Both the position numbers and the translations under genes were made by a program. A model generated the notes under the pieces. It saw nothing but the letters and a program-made list of their open reading frames with translations. It searched no databases and was not told the DNA's origin. Positions 30,865-39,459 of a stretch of DNA of 64,000 bases are shown in pieces (the first letter of the stretch is position 1; the number at the start of each line of letters is the position of its first letter). This DNA comes from Xanthomonas floridensis (GTDB taxonomy: Bacteria > Pseudomonadota > Gammaproteobacteria > Xanthomonadales > Xanthomonadaceae), in assembly GCF_001642575.1 (NCBI RefSeq), contig NZ_LXNG01000055.1, positions 62,001 through 126,000 on the forward strand. The letters run 5' to 3'.

Positions 30865-32736
30865 GTGGTGGGCAAGTGTGGCAAGCGGATCGCAGCGTGG
30901 GCATTGGTCGCGCTCAGCATGTGCGGCTGTTCGCGTGCTCCCGCACCGACACCTGCACCGGCCGCTGCGCGCGCGCCAGCGGCGACCGCGCAGCCCGCGA
31001 CGCCGAACGTGTCGATCGGCGGCGAAGAATCGGCCGAGACCGTCGTGCAGTGGCAGCCGCCGGTGGTGGACCTGGGTGAGGAGCCGCTGCCGCAGGCACG
31101 CAAGCGCGCCGAGCAGGCGCTGCAGGACGACCGCCTGTATCGCGACGCAGACGATGCGATTCCCTTGTATCTGGCGATCGAACAACGTGCCGGCGGCAAG
31201 GATGCGGCCAGCCGGCGTGGTCTGGAACGGGCACGCGCACGGTTGATCGAGCGCGGCCATGCGTTGATCGCCCAAAGCGATCGCCAGCACGATGCGCTGC
31301 ACCAGGCGCGTGAACTGGCCAGCGTCGGCATGGCGCTGGCGCCGCAGGATCCGAAGGTGCGTGCCCTGCAGCGCGAGGTGGAAACCGCCCAGCGCGTGCT
31401 CGCCTTCAATCGCGCCGGCGAGGACGACTTACGCGCGGGCCGGCTGGGCGAAGACGGCAATGGCGCGCTGGCGAACTTCCGCGATGCCGCGCAGCTGGAC
31501 CCGGACAATCCGCGCACCCGCCAGGGGCTGGCGGCGGTGGAGAGCGGGCTGCTGGAGCGCGCCGAGCGCGCGGGCGAGGCCAGCGACTTCATCGGTGCCC
31601 GGTACTGGCTGCAGATGGCCGCGCAGGTACGCGAGCGCGCGCCCACCATCGCCGATGCGCGCGCACGGGTCGAACGCCTGCGCCGCGCGCAGATCGCCGC
31701 CCTGCACGATGCCGGGCTGCACGACCTGACCTCTCCGCGCGGGCTCAAGGCTGCTGGCCAAACCCTGGCCGAGGTGCTGCGCATCGCCGACCCGGGCGAC
31801 GCGATGGCCGGCGACCTGCGCCGCCGCCTGGAGCTGGCGACCCACTACGGCAGCTTCCGCCCCGGGCAGGTGTTCACCGACGGGCTCAAGCTTGGCGGGC
31901 GTGGCCCGCAGATGATCGTGGTGCCGCATGGCGCCCTCCAGATGGGCGCGGGCGACGCCGAACCGGGCGCGTCCGACAATGAGCGGCCGGCGCATTACGT
32001 GCGCTTTGCGCGCGGTTTTGCACTGTCGATCACCGAGGTGACGGTGGCCGAGTTCCGTCAGTTCGTCGAAGCCACCGGCGCGCGTCCGCGCGCCACCCGG
32101 CGCGGCCATTCGGTGGTGTACGACGAGCGCAGCGGCAACTTCATCCGCCGCAGCGGCGTGGACTGGCAGTCCGACTACAACGGTGCGCAGGCCGCGCCCA
32201 ACAGCCCGGTGATGCATGTCAGCATCCGCGACGCCGAAGCGTATGCGGCCTGGCTGTCGGAACAGACCGGCCGCCATTACCACGTGCCCAGCGAAGCCGA
32301 ATTCGAGTACGCGGTGCGTGCCGGCACCACCGGGCGGTATCCCTGGGGCAATGCCGGCTCGCCGCCGCGCGATGCCGGCAACTTCACCGGCGGCAACGAT
32401 GTCTCGCGCAGCGGCCGGCACTGGAACAACGGCTTCGTCGGCTACGGCGACGGCTTCTGGGGCCCGGCGCCGGTCGGAAGCTTCCGCGCCAACGCCTGGG
32501 GCCTGCACGACATGGGCGGCAACCTGAGCGAGTGGGTGGCCGATTGCTGGCACGCCAGCTATCGCCGCGCACCGGGCGATGGCGCGGCCTGGTTCAACCC
32601 GGGTTGCCGGCAGCGCATGATCCGCGGTGGCAGCTGGGCCAACTCGCCGCAGCAGACGCGCGCGGCTTGGCGGCAGTCGCAGGACTCGGACACCACCAGC
32701 GCACGCATCGGCTTCCGGGTGGCACGCGGGATCTAG
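30865..32736 (+). CDS. Lipoprotein with non-catalytic formylglycine-generating-enzyme fold
   Basis: The 623-residue product starts with a short signal and a lipobox-like SMCGCS, an Ala/Pro linker, a helical repeat region (about 60-330; TPR-like) and a C-terminal SUMF1/FGE-sulfatase domain (about 349-620; VPHGALQMGAG, ALSITEVTVAEFRQF, SEAEFEYAVRAG, LHDMGGNLSEWVAD). True FGEs have cysteines after the RGGSF motif; here RGGSW (587-591) is followed by ANSPQQTRAAWRQ with none, so it is probably a binding fold, not an enzyme. Start is GTG 30865 or GTG 30868, with AAGGAG just upstream. Role unknown; likely in the periplasm. Confidence 0.82.
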   Translation: MVGKCGKRIAAWALVALSMCGCSRAPAPTPAPAAARAPAATAQPATPNVSIGGEESAETVVQWQPPVVDLGEEPLPQARKRAEQALQDDRLYRDADDAIPLYLAIEQRAGGKDAASRRGLERARARLIERGHALIAQSDRQHDALHQARELASVGMALAPQDPKVRALQREVETAQRVLAFNRAGEDDLRAGRLGEDGNGALANFRDAAQLDPDNPRTRQGLAAVESGLLERAERAGEASDFIGARYWLQMAAQVRERAPTIADARARVERLRRAQIAALHDAGLHDLTSPRGLKAAGQTLAEVLRIADPGDAMAGDLRRRLELATHYGSFRPGQVFTDGLKLGGRGPQMIVVPHGALQMGAGDAEPGASDNERPAHYVRFARGFALSITEVTVAEFRQFVEATGARPRATRRGHSVVYDERSGNFIRRSGVDWQSDYNGAQAAPNSPVMHVSIRDAEAYAAWLSEQTGRHYHVPSEAEFEYAVRAGTTGRYPWGNAGSPPRDAGNFTGGNDVSRSGRHWNNGFVGYGDGFWGPAPVGSFRANAWGLHDMGGNLSEWVADCWHASYRRAPGDGAAWFNPGCRQRMIRGGSWANSPQQTRAAWRQSQDSDTTSARIGFRVARGI

Positions 32737-33204
32737 CAGCAGCTCTGCTGTCAGCCGTCTTCAGGATGCCGCGTGGCCGGCGGATCAGCCGGGGAGGTCC
32801 GGCTAGCGCAGCCGCAGTTTTGCGCCCTGCCATCGAACTGCTGGCGCTTGTTGACCCGTGCCACTGGTACGAACAGATGTAGGCGGCAGCAGCGCATCCC
32901 GGCTTGATACTGGGACCGGCGCGACGTGGCTGGGCGTGTTGATACTCCCATCGCTTGCAGCACCCGCAGTTGCGATGCTGCGCACCCGCCCCAGGCCGAT
33001 GTTTGCCGGTTGCCCGGTGCCGCGGCGCTGCGATTTCCACGGTGGTAGACGGCACGCTGGCGCTCCGATCCACCAGCGGCAGGGACCGCCTTGCCATCGG
33101 TGCCGCGCCGGCTGGCTTAACCGCAGTGAACACACTGTGGAGACCTCTGGAACCTGCCTGCTCCCGCGTGGTCGAAGCGCCAGCGCTTCTGAAGGACTGC
33201 CGCG
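32737..33204. other. Gap between FGE-like gene and virJ-like gene
   Basis: In these 468 bases I see no gene with convincing codon use, hairpin or repeat. Confidence 0.4.
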
Positions 33205-34452
33205 ATGGGCACGGGGATCACACTGTTTCGTTGGGTCATGGCGATCCTGCTGATCGGCGGTAGCGGCTACGCCGTGGCGCGGCACCTGCAGGACGGCAAC
33301 ACCGCCGGCCATTACCGTTCGGTGGAGATCATCCGCCCCGAGGGCACGCCCAAGGCGATGGTGATAGTGCTGCCCAACAGCGGCCACCCCGAGCAAACGC
33401 AACAACTGGCCGACATGCTGAGCAACGATGGCGCGCTGGTCGCGGTGGTCGATACCGCCAGCTATCGCGAGCGCGTGCGCTCGCATCACGCCGCCTGCAG
33501 CTCGCTGGCCGACGACGCCGAACGGCTGGGAAAGAAATTGCTGCGTGCCGAGCATGTGGATGCCTTCCTGCCGCCGGTGCTGGTGGGGCAGGGCGATGGT
33601 GCGGTGCTGGCGCGGCAGGCGCTGGCCTCGGCGGCGCCAGATGTGCTCGGCGGCGCGGTGGTGGCCGATGCCGGCAGTACCGACGCGGGGCTGGCGTGCT
33701 CGCGCGACGTGCCCGATACCAATCAGGGGTTCCTGGACGATCTGGTGGACGGCGCCAGCCCGATGCAGATCGCCGCTGCCACGCGCGGCCATTTCCAGGC
33801 CGCGCAGGCACACGGCCTGGGCGATCTGCCGCTGGTTGAACTGCATGCGCCGGGTAGCGACCGCCTGGTGGTGATGCTGTCCGGTGATGGCGGCTGGCGC
33901 GAACTGGACAAGGGCATTGCCGCGCAGTTGCAGCAACAGGGCGTGTCGGTGGTCGGCTGGAACAGCCTGCGCTATTTCTGGGCCAGCCGCACGCCACAGC
34001 AGATCGGCGCGGATCTGGACCGGGTTATCGCCGCCTATCGGCAGCGCTGGCATATCCAGCATGTGGCGCTGGTCGGCTATTCGTTCGGGGCCGACGTGCT
34101 GCCGTTCGCCTATCCGGATCTATCGCCACAGCAGCGCGCCTCGGTGCAATTCGTCAGCCTGCTCGGTCTTGGCCACCAGGCCGATTTCAAGGTGCGCGTC
34201 GGTGGCTGGCTGGGCTGGCACAACGATGCCGAGCGCGATGTGGAGCCCGCACTGCAGGCGTTTAACCTGCAGCGTGTGCAATGCATCTATGGCACCGAAG
34301 AAAAGGACACCTTGTGCCCCGAACTGCGCGAACGCGGCGTGGAGGTAGTTTCGCGGCCGGGTGGTCATCACTTCGATCACGACCCGGTGGTACTGACCAA
34401 CCTGCTGATGCAGGGCTGGCAGCATGCCGCGCAGCTGCCTGCGCGGGGCTGA
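33205..34452 (+). CDS. VirJ/AcvB-family alpha/beta-hydrolase-like protein
   Basis: The 415-residue product has an N-terminal membrane anchor (FRWVMAILLIGGSGYAV) and two alpha/beta-hydrolase-like halves. The C-terminal VirJ domain contains VMLSGDGGWRELDKGIA and the nucleophile elbow GYSFGAD (S293), with a histidine-rich GGHHFDHD near the end. AcvB in Agrobacterium hydrolyses lysyl-phosphatidylglycerol in the periplasm and VirJ is a relative tied to type IV secretion; the same role here is inference. No mprF/lpiA partner lies beside it. Confidence 0.85.
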   Translation: MGTGITLFRWVMAILLIGGSGYAVARHLQDGNTAGHYRSVEIIRPEGTPKAMVIVLPNSGHPEQTQQLADMLSNDGALVAVVDTASYRERVRSHHAACSSLADDAERLGKKLLRAEHVDAFLPPVLVGQGDGAVLARQALASAAPDVLGGAVVADAGSTDAGLACSRDVPDTNQGFLDDLVDGASPMQIAAATRGHFQAAQAHGLGDLPLVELHAPGSDRLVVMLSGDGGWRELDKGIAAQLQQQGVSVVGWNSLRYFWASRTPQQIGADLDRVIAAYRQRWHIQHVALVGYSFGADVLPFAYPDLSPQQRASVQFVSLLGLGHQADFKVRVGGWLGWHNDAERDVEPALQAFNLQRVQCIYGTEEKDTLCPELRERGVEVVSRPGGHHFDHDPVVLTNLLMQGWQHAAQLPARG

Positions 34453-34845
34453 GTCGGAGGCGACGCGTTGCAGGCACGCCATGAGCATGGCTGGAAAGAC
34501 GTGGCGGGCAGTCTTCGGGTCGGTGGCGATGACGACGCGGGAATCGGAACGCGCAGCGCACGAACGGTCCAGGAAAATTCAGTGCAGCGTCTGCGCCTGC
34601 CCGGCGGTCGCGCAACCGTCCGGGAGCCGCCTCTGTTCGGACGCAGCGGGAGCGCGGCGGAGATGCGGCCTATCGCAGATGCGGTAGATCCTGCGTCTTC
34701 ACGCCACGCCGGGTAACTGTCAAATGGTCGCGCGGCCGTCAGGCGGGCGTGGCCGCCGCTCCGAATCGGCAGGTGCCACGCATCCGCTCTGGTTCTGAGC
34801 ACGCCGTCCATACCCAACCTGACGCCTGCTCGTGTTGTCAGCCGC
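34453..34845. other. Gap between virJ-like gene and xseA
   Basis: The two genes converge here. No gene, terminator with U tract, or repeat was identified in these 393 bases. Confidence 0.4.
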
Positions 34846-36183
34846 TCAGTCGTCGCCGGGCTCTACGCGCACATCGATGCTGCCGTCGGCCAGCTGTGCA
34901 CGCAGGCGCTCGCCCGGGGCTACCTCGGCAGCGCTGCGGATCACCTGTCCGTCTGCCGGGCGCGTCACGATGGCATAGCCGCGTGCGACGGTGGCCAGCG
35001 GGCTCACCGCTTCCAGCGAGCGCACCACGCTGCGCAACCTTAAGTGATCGTGCTGCAGACGCCGTTGCATGGCGGCTTGCGGATGCAGGGCGCGCAACCG
35101 CTGCTGCAGGCTGGCCAGATTGCGCTGCGGCGTGTGCGCCTGCAACCGCGCCTGCCCGCGCTGCAGGCGTGCCTGCAGGCGTTCCAGCAGCTGGGTCATG
35201 CGCCCGTGCAGGCGGCGTGCGGCGTCTTCCTGGCGGCGTTGCAGCAGGTGCAGTCGCGCCTGCGGGCGATGCGCACGCAACCGCAAGGCCAGCCGGTCGG
35301 CCCGCTGCATCGCGTTGCCCAAGGCATGCTGCTGCAGCTGGGCAAGGCGCGTGCGTGCGCGATGGACCCGCGCCAGCAGTTCGCGCTGGTCGGGCACCAG
35401 CAGTTCGGCCGCCACCGAAGGCGTGGGTGCACGCACGTCGGCGACGAAGTCGCTGAGGCTGAAGTCGGTCTCGTGCCCCACTGCCGACACCACCGGCGTC
35501 TGTGCGGCGGCGATCGCACGCGCCAGCGCTTCGTCGTTGAAGGCCCACAGGTCTTCCAGCGAGCCGCCGCCGCGGGTGATCAGGATGACGTCGTAGCGCG
35601 CTGAGGCATCGGCGCGTTGAAGCAGCGTAGTGATCTGCGCCGCGGCGCTCTCGCCCTGTACCAGCGACGGCAACAGGTCCACTTCCAGCAACGGGAAACG
35701 CCGTGCCAGCACGCTGAGTACGTCGCGCACCGCTGCACCGCTGGGCGAGGTGATCACTGCCAACCGGCGCACGTGTGCGGGCAGGGCTCGCTTGCGCTCG
35801 GCATCGAACAGGCCTTCGGCAGCCAGCCGCGCACGCAACGCGTCGAAGGCGCGGCGCAGCGCGCCTTCGCCGGCTTCTTCCATGTGGTCGAGCACCAGCT
35901 GGTAGTCGCCGCGCGCTTCGTACAGGGTCAAACGGCCGCGTGCGAGCACGCGCAGGCCTTCGCGGGGCTGAAATTTCAACCAGGTGCTCTTGGGTTTGAA
36001 CATCGCGCAGCGGATCTGCGCGCGCGCATCCTTGAGCGTGAAGTACAGATGCCCCGACGACGGACGGGTGACGCTGCTCAGTTCGGCTTCCACCCAGACC
36101 AGCGGGAAGCTGCCCTCGAGCAGGTCGCGTGCCAGCGTGTTGAGCTGGCTGGGGGTGAGGATCTGTTGGGTGCGTTCGGCCAT
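34846..36183 (-). CDS. xseA: Exodeoxyribonuclease VII large subunit
   Basis: XseA with XseB degrades single-stranded DNA to oligonucleotides. The 445-residue product has the N-terminal OB fold ([30 protein letters not shown]), the catalytic domain ([30 protein letters not shown] and [15 protein letters not shown]) and a long coiled coil rich in Arg, Gln and Leu, ending in the ARGYAIVTR motif. ATG 36183 (MAERTQQIL) is the natural start. No xseB is nearby. It lies between convergent virJ-like and the same-strand queG. Confidence 0.95.
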   Translation of the reverse strand: MAERTQQILTPSQLNTLARDLLEGSFPLVWVEAELSSVTRPSSGHLYFTLKDARAQIRCAMFKPKSTWLKFQPREGLRVLARGRLTLYEARGDYQLVLDHMEEAGEGALRRAFDALRARLAAEGLFDAERKRALPAHVRRLAVITSPSGAAVRDVLSVLARRFPLLEVDLLPSLVQGESAAAQITTLLQRADASARYDVILITRGGGSLEDLWAFNDEALARAIAAAQTPVVSAVGHETDFSLSDFVADVRAPTPSVAAELLVPDQRELLARVHRARTRLAQLQQHALGNAMQRADRLALRLRAHRPQARLHLLQRRQEDAARRLHGRMTQLLERLQARLQRGQARLQAHTPQRNLASLQQRLRALHPQAAMQRRLQHDHLRLRSVVRSLEAVSPLATVARGYAIVTRPADGQVIRSAAEVAPGERLRAQLADGSIDVRVEPGDD

Positions 36184-36330
36184 CGCCGCATTATCCCGCA
36201 GCGGCGCAGATCCTGGGTGATCGGCGGAGGGGACGCCATGACGCCCTGGCTGCAACGATGGCCTGGTGCGCGTGACGACGTGGCCGCCACCGGCGCTGGA
36301 GCGCAGCCCGCTCAACCGGAGGCAGGCGGC

Positions 36331-37398
36331 TTACAGGCCGTGTTGCGCCAGCGCCCAGCCCACGTGTTCGCGCACCAGTTCGGAGGCATCGTGCCGGCGT
36401 GCTTCCAGCGACGCCAGTACCTCCGGCGTGCCCGGTGCATTGCCCAGGCCGACGGCGATGTTGCGCAACCAGCGCTCGTGTCCACTGCGGCGGAGCGGGC
36501 TGCCTTCGGTACGCTGCAGGAACTCGGCCTCGTTCCAGGCGAACAGCTGTGGCAGCGTGGCCACATCCAGGTCGTTGCGGGCGCGGAAGTCGGCTTCATC
36601 GGTGCGCTTGGCGAACTTGTTCCAGGGGCAGATCAGCTGGCAGTCGTCGCAACCGAAGATGCGGTTGCCGATCGGCTTGCGCATGTCTTCGGGAATGGCA
36701 CCATCGTGTTCGATGGTGAGATAGGCGATGCAGCGGCGCGCATCCAGGCGATAGGGGGCGATGATGGCCTGGGTGGGGCAGATGTCGATGCAGCGCGTGC
36801 AGGTGCCGCAGTGCGCGGTGGCCGGGGTGTCGATCGGCAGCGGCAGGTCCAGATAGATCTCGCCCAGGAAAAACCACGAGCCGCCGTTGCGATCGATCAG
36901 GCAGGTGTGTTTGCCGATCCAGCCCAGCCCGGCGTTGCGCGCCAGCGCACGCTCCAGCACCGGCGCGGAATCCACAAACACGCGGTAACCAAAGGTGCCG
37001 ATCTCGCCCTGGATGCGCTCGGCCAGCTTCTGCAGCCGGTTGCGCATCAGCTTGTGGTAGTCGCGTCCCAGGGCGTAGCGCGCCACATAGGCACGGGTGC
37101 CGTCGTGCAAGGTGTTCCAGGCTTCGGTGTCGTCCTTGCGGCCGTAATCCATGCCCACCGACAACACCCGCAAGGTGCCCGGTACCAGCTCCTGCGGGCG
37201 CGAGCGCTTGTCGCCGTGCTGGGCCATCCAGTGCATCGTGCCGTACAGGCCTTCTGCCAGCCAGCTGCGCAGATGCGCTTCGTCTTCGCCCAGTTCGATC
37301 CCGGTGATGCCACAGCGTTGAAAGCCCGCTTCGCGCGCAAGCACGCGGATGCGCGCGGCAGCATCGGTGGGGTCGGGGCGGGCGAGGACGGCGGACAT
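36331..37398 (-). CDS. queG: Epoxyqueuosine reductase
   Basis: QueG is a cobalamin-dependent iron-sulfur enzyme that converts epoxyqueuosine to queuosine in tRNA. The 355-residue product has the two [4Fe-4S] motifs CGTCTRCIDICPTQAI and CDDCQLICPWNK and the cobalamin-domain segment ERALARNAGLGWIGKHTCLI, plus a short C-terminal HEAT-like end. ATG 37398 (MSAVLARP) is very close to a TATACT box, so the transcript may be leaderless. It diverges from nnr with 24 bp between the starts. Confidence 0.95.
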   Translation of the reverse strand: MSAVLARPDPTDAAARIRVLAREAGFQRCGITGIELGEDEAHLRSWLAEGLYGTMHWMAQHGDKRSRPQELVPGTLRVLSVGMDYGRKDDTEAWNTLHDGTRAYVARYALGRDYHKLMRNRLQKLAERIQGEIGTFGYRVFVDSAPVLERALARNAGLGWIGKHTCLIDRNGGSWFFLGEIYLDLPLPIDTPATAHCGTCTRCIDICPTQAIIAPYRLDARRCIAYLTIEHDGAIPEDMRKPIGNRIFGCDDCQLICPWNKFAKRTDEADFRARNDLDVATLPQLFAWNEAEFLQRTEGSPLRRSGHERWLRNIAVGLGNAPGTPEVLASLEARRHDASELVREHVGWALAQHGL

Positions 37399-37405
37399 GG
37401 CGACA

Positions 37406-37413
37406 AGTATAGA
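37406..37413. promoter_or_regulatory. Overlapping back-to-back -10 elements of queG and nnr
   Basis: TATAGA (37408-37413, plus) and TATACT (37411-37406, minus) overlap in the 24-bp gap between the two divergent starts. Each lies 7-9 bases before its ATG, so both transcripts would begin at or next to the start codon and neither could carry a ribosome binding site. The -35 regions are weak. Confidence 0.5.
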
Positions 37414-37422
37414 ATTCCCGGC

Positions 37423-38910
37423 ATGTACGCACCGCTTGCTCTTTACGATACCGCTGCCGCGCGCACGCTCGATGCGCGGGCCACCACGCTGCTCGGTGGC
37501 GATGGCTACACGCTGATGCAACGCGCCGGCCAGGCCGCCTGGCAGTGGCTGCTGGAACGCTGGCCGCAGGCGCGCGGCATCGTGGTGGTGTGCGGCACCG
37601 GCAACAATGCTGGCGATGGCTATGTGCTGGCGCGGCTGGCGCAGCGGGCCGGACGCCAGGTGCGGGTGGTGCATCTACCCGGACACGGGCCTGGATCGGT
37701 CCTGGCACAGCGCGCCTGCACCGACTACCTGGCGGTGGGCGGCGCCATCGAACTGTTTCCGTATCCACTGGCGCAGGCCGACGTGATCGTCGATGCGCTG
37801 TTCGGGATCGGCCTGAATCGGGCATCGGAGACGCCGACCACCGCGCTGATCGAGGCCATCAATGCGGCCGGTCGTCCGGTCCTGGCGCTGGATGTGCCCA
37901 GCGGCATCGATGCCGATCACGGCATGGCTTTCGGCACCGCCGTGCGTGCGGAGGCCACCCTGCAATTCATCGTGCCGCACGTCGGCCTGCATACCGGCGA
38001 TGCGCTGGAGTATTGCGGCGAGCGCGGCATCGCATCGCTGGACGTGCCGCCCTCTGCATTCGACGGGCTGGCGCCTGCCGCGCACTGCTGGGAGAGCGAT
38101 GCACTGGCTGCGCAGTTACGCCCACGGCGGCGCAACACCCACAAGGGCGAGTCCGGGCGGGTGCTGTGCATTGGCGGAAATCTCGGCAGTGGTGGCGCCA
38201 TCCTGTTGACCGCCGAGGCGGCGCTGCGTAGCGGTGCCGGGCTGGTGCAGGTGGCCACGCGGGCCGAGCATGTCGCGCCGCTGCTGGCGCGCTGCCCCGA
38301 GGCGATGGCACGCGCAGTGCAGGCTGGCGACGAAGTCGCCGCCCTTGCCGAGGCCGCCGATGTGATCGCGCTTGGGCCAGGGCTGGGCCAGGACGCCTGG
38401 GCGCAGGCGTTGTGGCAGGCCGCGCTGGCGACCGACACAGCGCTGGTCATTGATGCCGATGCGTTGAACCTGCTGGCCGGCAATCCGCTTCCTGCGCGTG
38501 GCCCGCGCGTGCTCACCCCGCATCCTGGCGAGGCCGGGCGCCTGCTCGGGGTATCGACCGGGGACATCCAGCACGACCGCCTGGCTGCGGCCGCCGCGCT
38601 GGCGCAGCGCTACGACGCAGTGGTGGTGCTCAAGGGCGCCGGCAGCGTGGTGGCTGCGCCGCACGCAGTGCCGCGCATCATCGACGCCGGCAACCCCGGC
38701 ATGGCAGTCGGTGGCATGGGCGATCTGCTGACCGGTGTGGTTGCTGCCTTGCTGGGGCAGGGGTGGTCGCCCTTCGATGCCGCCAGCCTGGGCGCCTTGC
38801 TGCATGGCTGCGCCGGCGATGCGGCCGCCTGCGAGGGCGAGCGCGGGCTGTTGCCGACCGACCTGTTGCCGTCGCTGCGCCGCCTTGCCAACTCCGGAAC
38901 CCGTCCATGA
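37423..38910 (+). CDS. nnr: Bifunctional NAD(P)H-hydrate epimerase/dehydratase
   Basis: Nnr repairs damaged NADHX and NADPHX. The 495-residue product fuses a YjeF_N epimerase domain (about 1-210; VVVCGTGNNAGDGYVLARL and LDVPSGIDADHGMAFG) to an ADP-dependent dehydratase (about 225-490; GGNLGSGGAILLTAEAALRS, LTPHPGEAGRLLG and GNPGMAVGGMGDLLTGVV). The stop overlaps the tsaE start as ATGA, the usual coupling with tsaE. ATG 37423 is nearly at the probable transcription start. Confidence 0.95.
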   Translation: MYAPLALYDTAAARTLDARATTLLGGDGYTLMQRAGQAAWQWLLERWPQARGIVVVCGTGNNAGDGYVLARLAQRAGRQVRVVHLPGHGPGSVLAQRACTDYLAVGGAIELFPYPLAQADVIVDALFGIGLNRASETPTTALIEAINAAGRPVLALDVPSGIDADHGMAFGTAVRAEATLQFIVPHVGLHTGDALEYCGERGIASLDVPPSAFDGLAPAAHCWESDALAAQLRPRRRNTHKGESGRVLCIGGNLGSGGAILLTAEAALRSGAGLVQVATRAEHVAPLLARCPEAMARAVQAGDEVAALAEAADVIALGPGLGQDAWAQALWQAALATDTALVIDADALNLLAGNPLPARGPRVLTPHPGEAGRLLGVSTGDIQHDRLAAAAALAQRYDAVVVLKGAGSVVAAPHAVPRIIDAGNPGMAVGGMGDLLTGVVAALLGQGWSPFDAASLGALLHGCAGDAAACEGERGLLPTDLLPSLRRLANSGTRP

Positions 38911-39407
38911 CCCCGCTCGACGCCCACCTGATCGACGCCGACGCCACCGAAACCCTGGGCCGTGCACTGGCGGCGGTGCGGCCCGCCACTGCGGTGGTAC
39001 AGCTGCATGGCGACCTGGGCGCCGGCAAATCCACCCTGGCGCGCGCCTTGCTGCGCGCGCTCGGCGTCAGCGGCCCGATCCGCAGTCCCACCTACACCCT
39101 GATCGAGCGCTATCCACTGGCGACCGGCGACGAAGCCTGGCATCTGGACCTGTACCGTATCGGCAGCGCGGGCGAACTGGATTTCCTCGGCCTGGACGAG
39201 GGCAGCGCCAGCCTGTGGTTGATCGAATGGCCCGAGCGCGGTGCAGGCGCGTTGCCACCGGTGGATCTGGATGTGGAACTGGCGGTAGACGGCGACGGAC
39301 GTCGTGTGCGCCTGATCGGCCGTAGCACAACCGGACGCGACTGGCTGCAGGCGCTGGCCAGTCACGTCGAGTTGCAGCCCCTTTTTGCCGGCGAACAGGA
39401 AGAATGA
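38907..39407 (+). CDS. tsaE: tRNA threonylcarbamoyladenosine biosynthesis protein TsaE
   Basis: TsaE is the ATPase that works with TsaB and TsaD in making t6A37 in tRNAs that read ANN codons. The 166-residue product has the P-loop GDLGAGKST at 35-43, the SPTYTLIERYP switch region and the LDLYRIGSAGELDFLGLDE and LIEWPERG motifs. It overlaps nnr by ATGA and is followed, 52 bp later, by amiC, as in many gammaproteobacteria. Confidence 0.95.
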   Translation: MTPLDAHLIDADATETLGRALAAVRPATAVVQLHGDLGAGKSTLARALLRALGVSGPIRSPTYTLIERYPLATGDEAWHLDLYRIGSAGELDFLGLDEGSASLWLIEWPERGAGALPPVDLDVELAVDGDGRRVRLIGRSTTGRDWLQALASHVELQPLFAGEQEE

Positions 39408-39459
39408 ACGCCAGGTTACGGATTATTAAGGGAAATCACCTTGCAATTCACATGCGTGG

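Noticed and set aside
35617..37422. 602-codon upstream extension of the nnr frame antisense to xseA and queG
   Set aside because: Both antisense genes have strong motifs, and nnr starts naturally at 37423.
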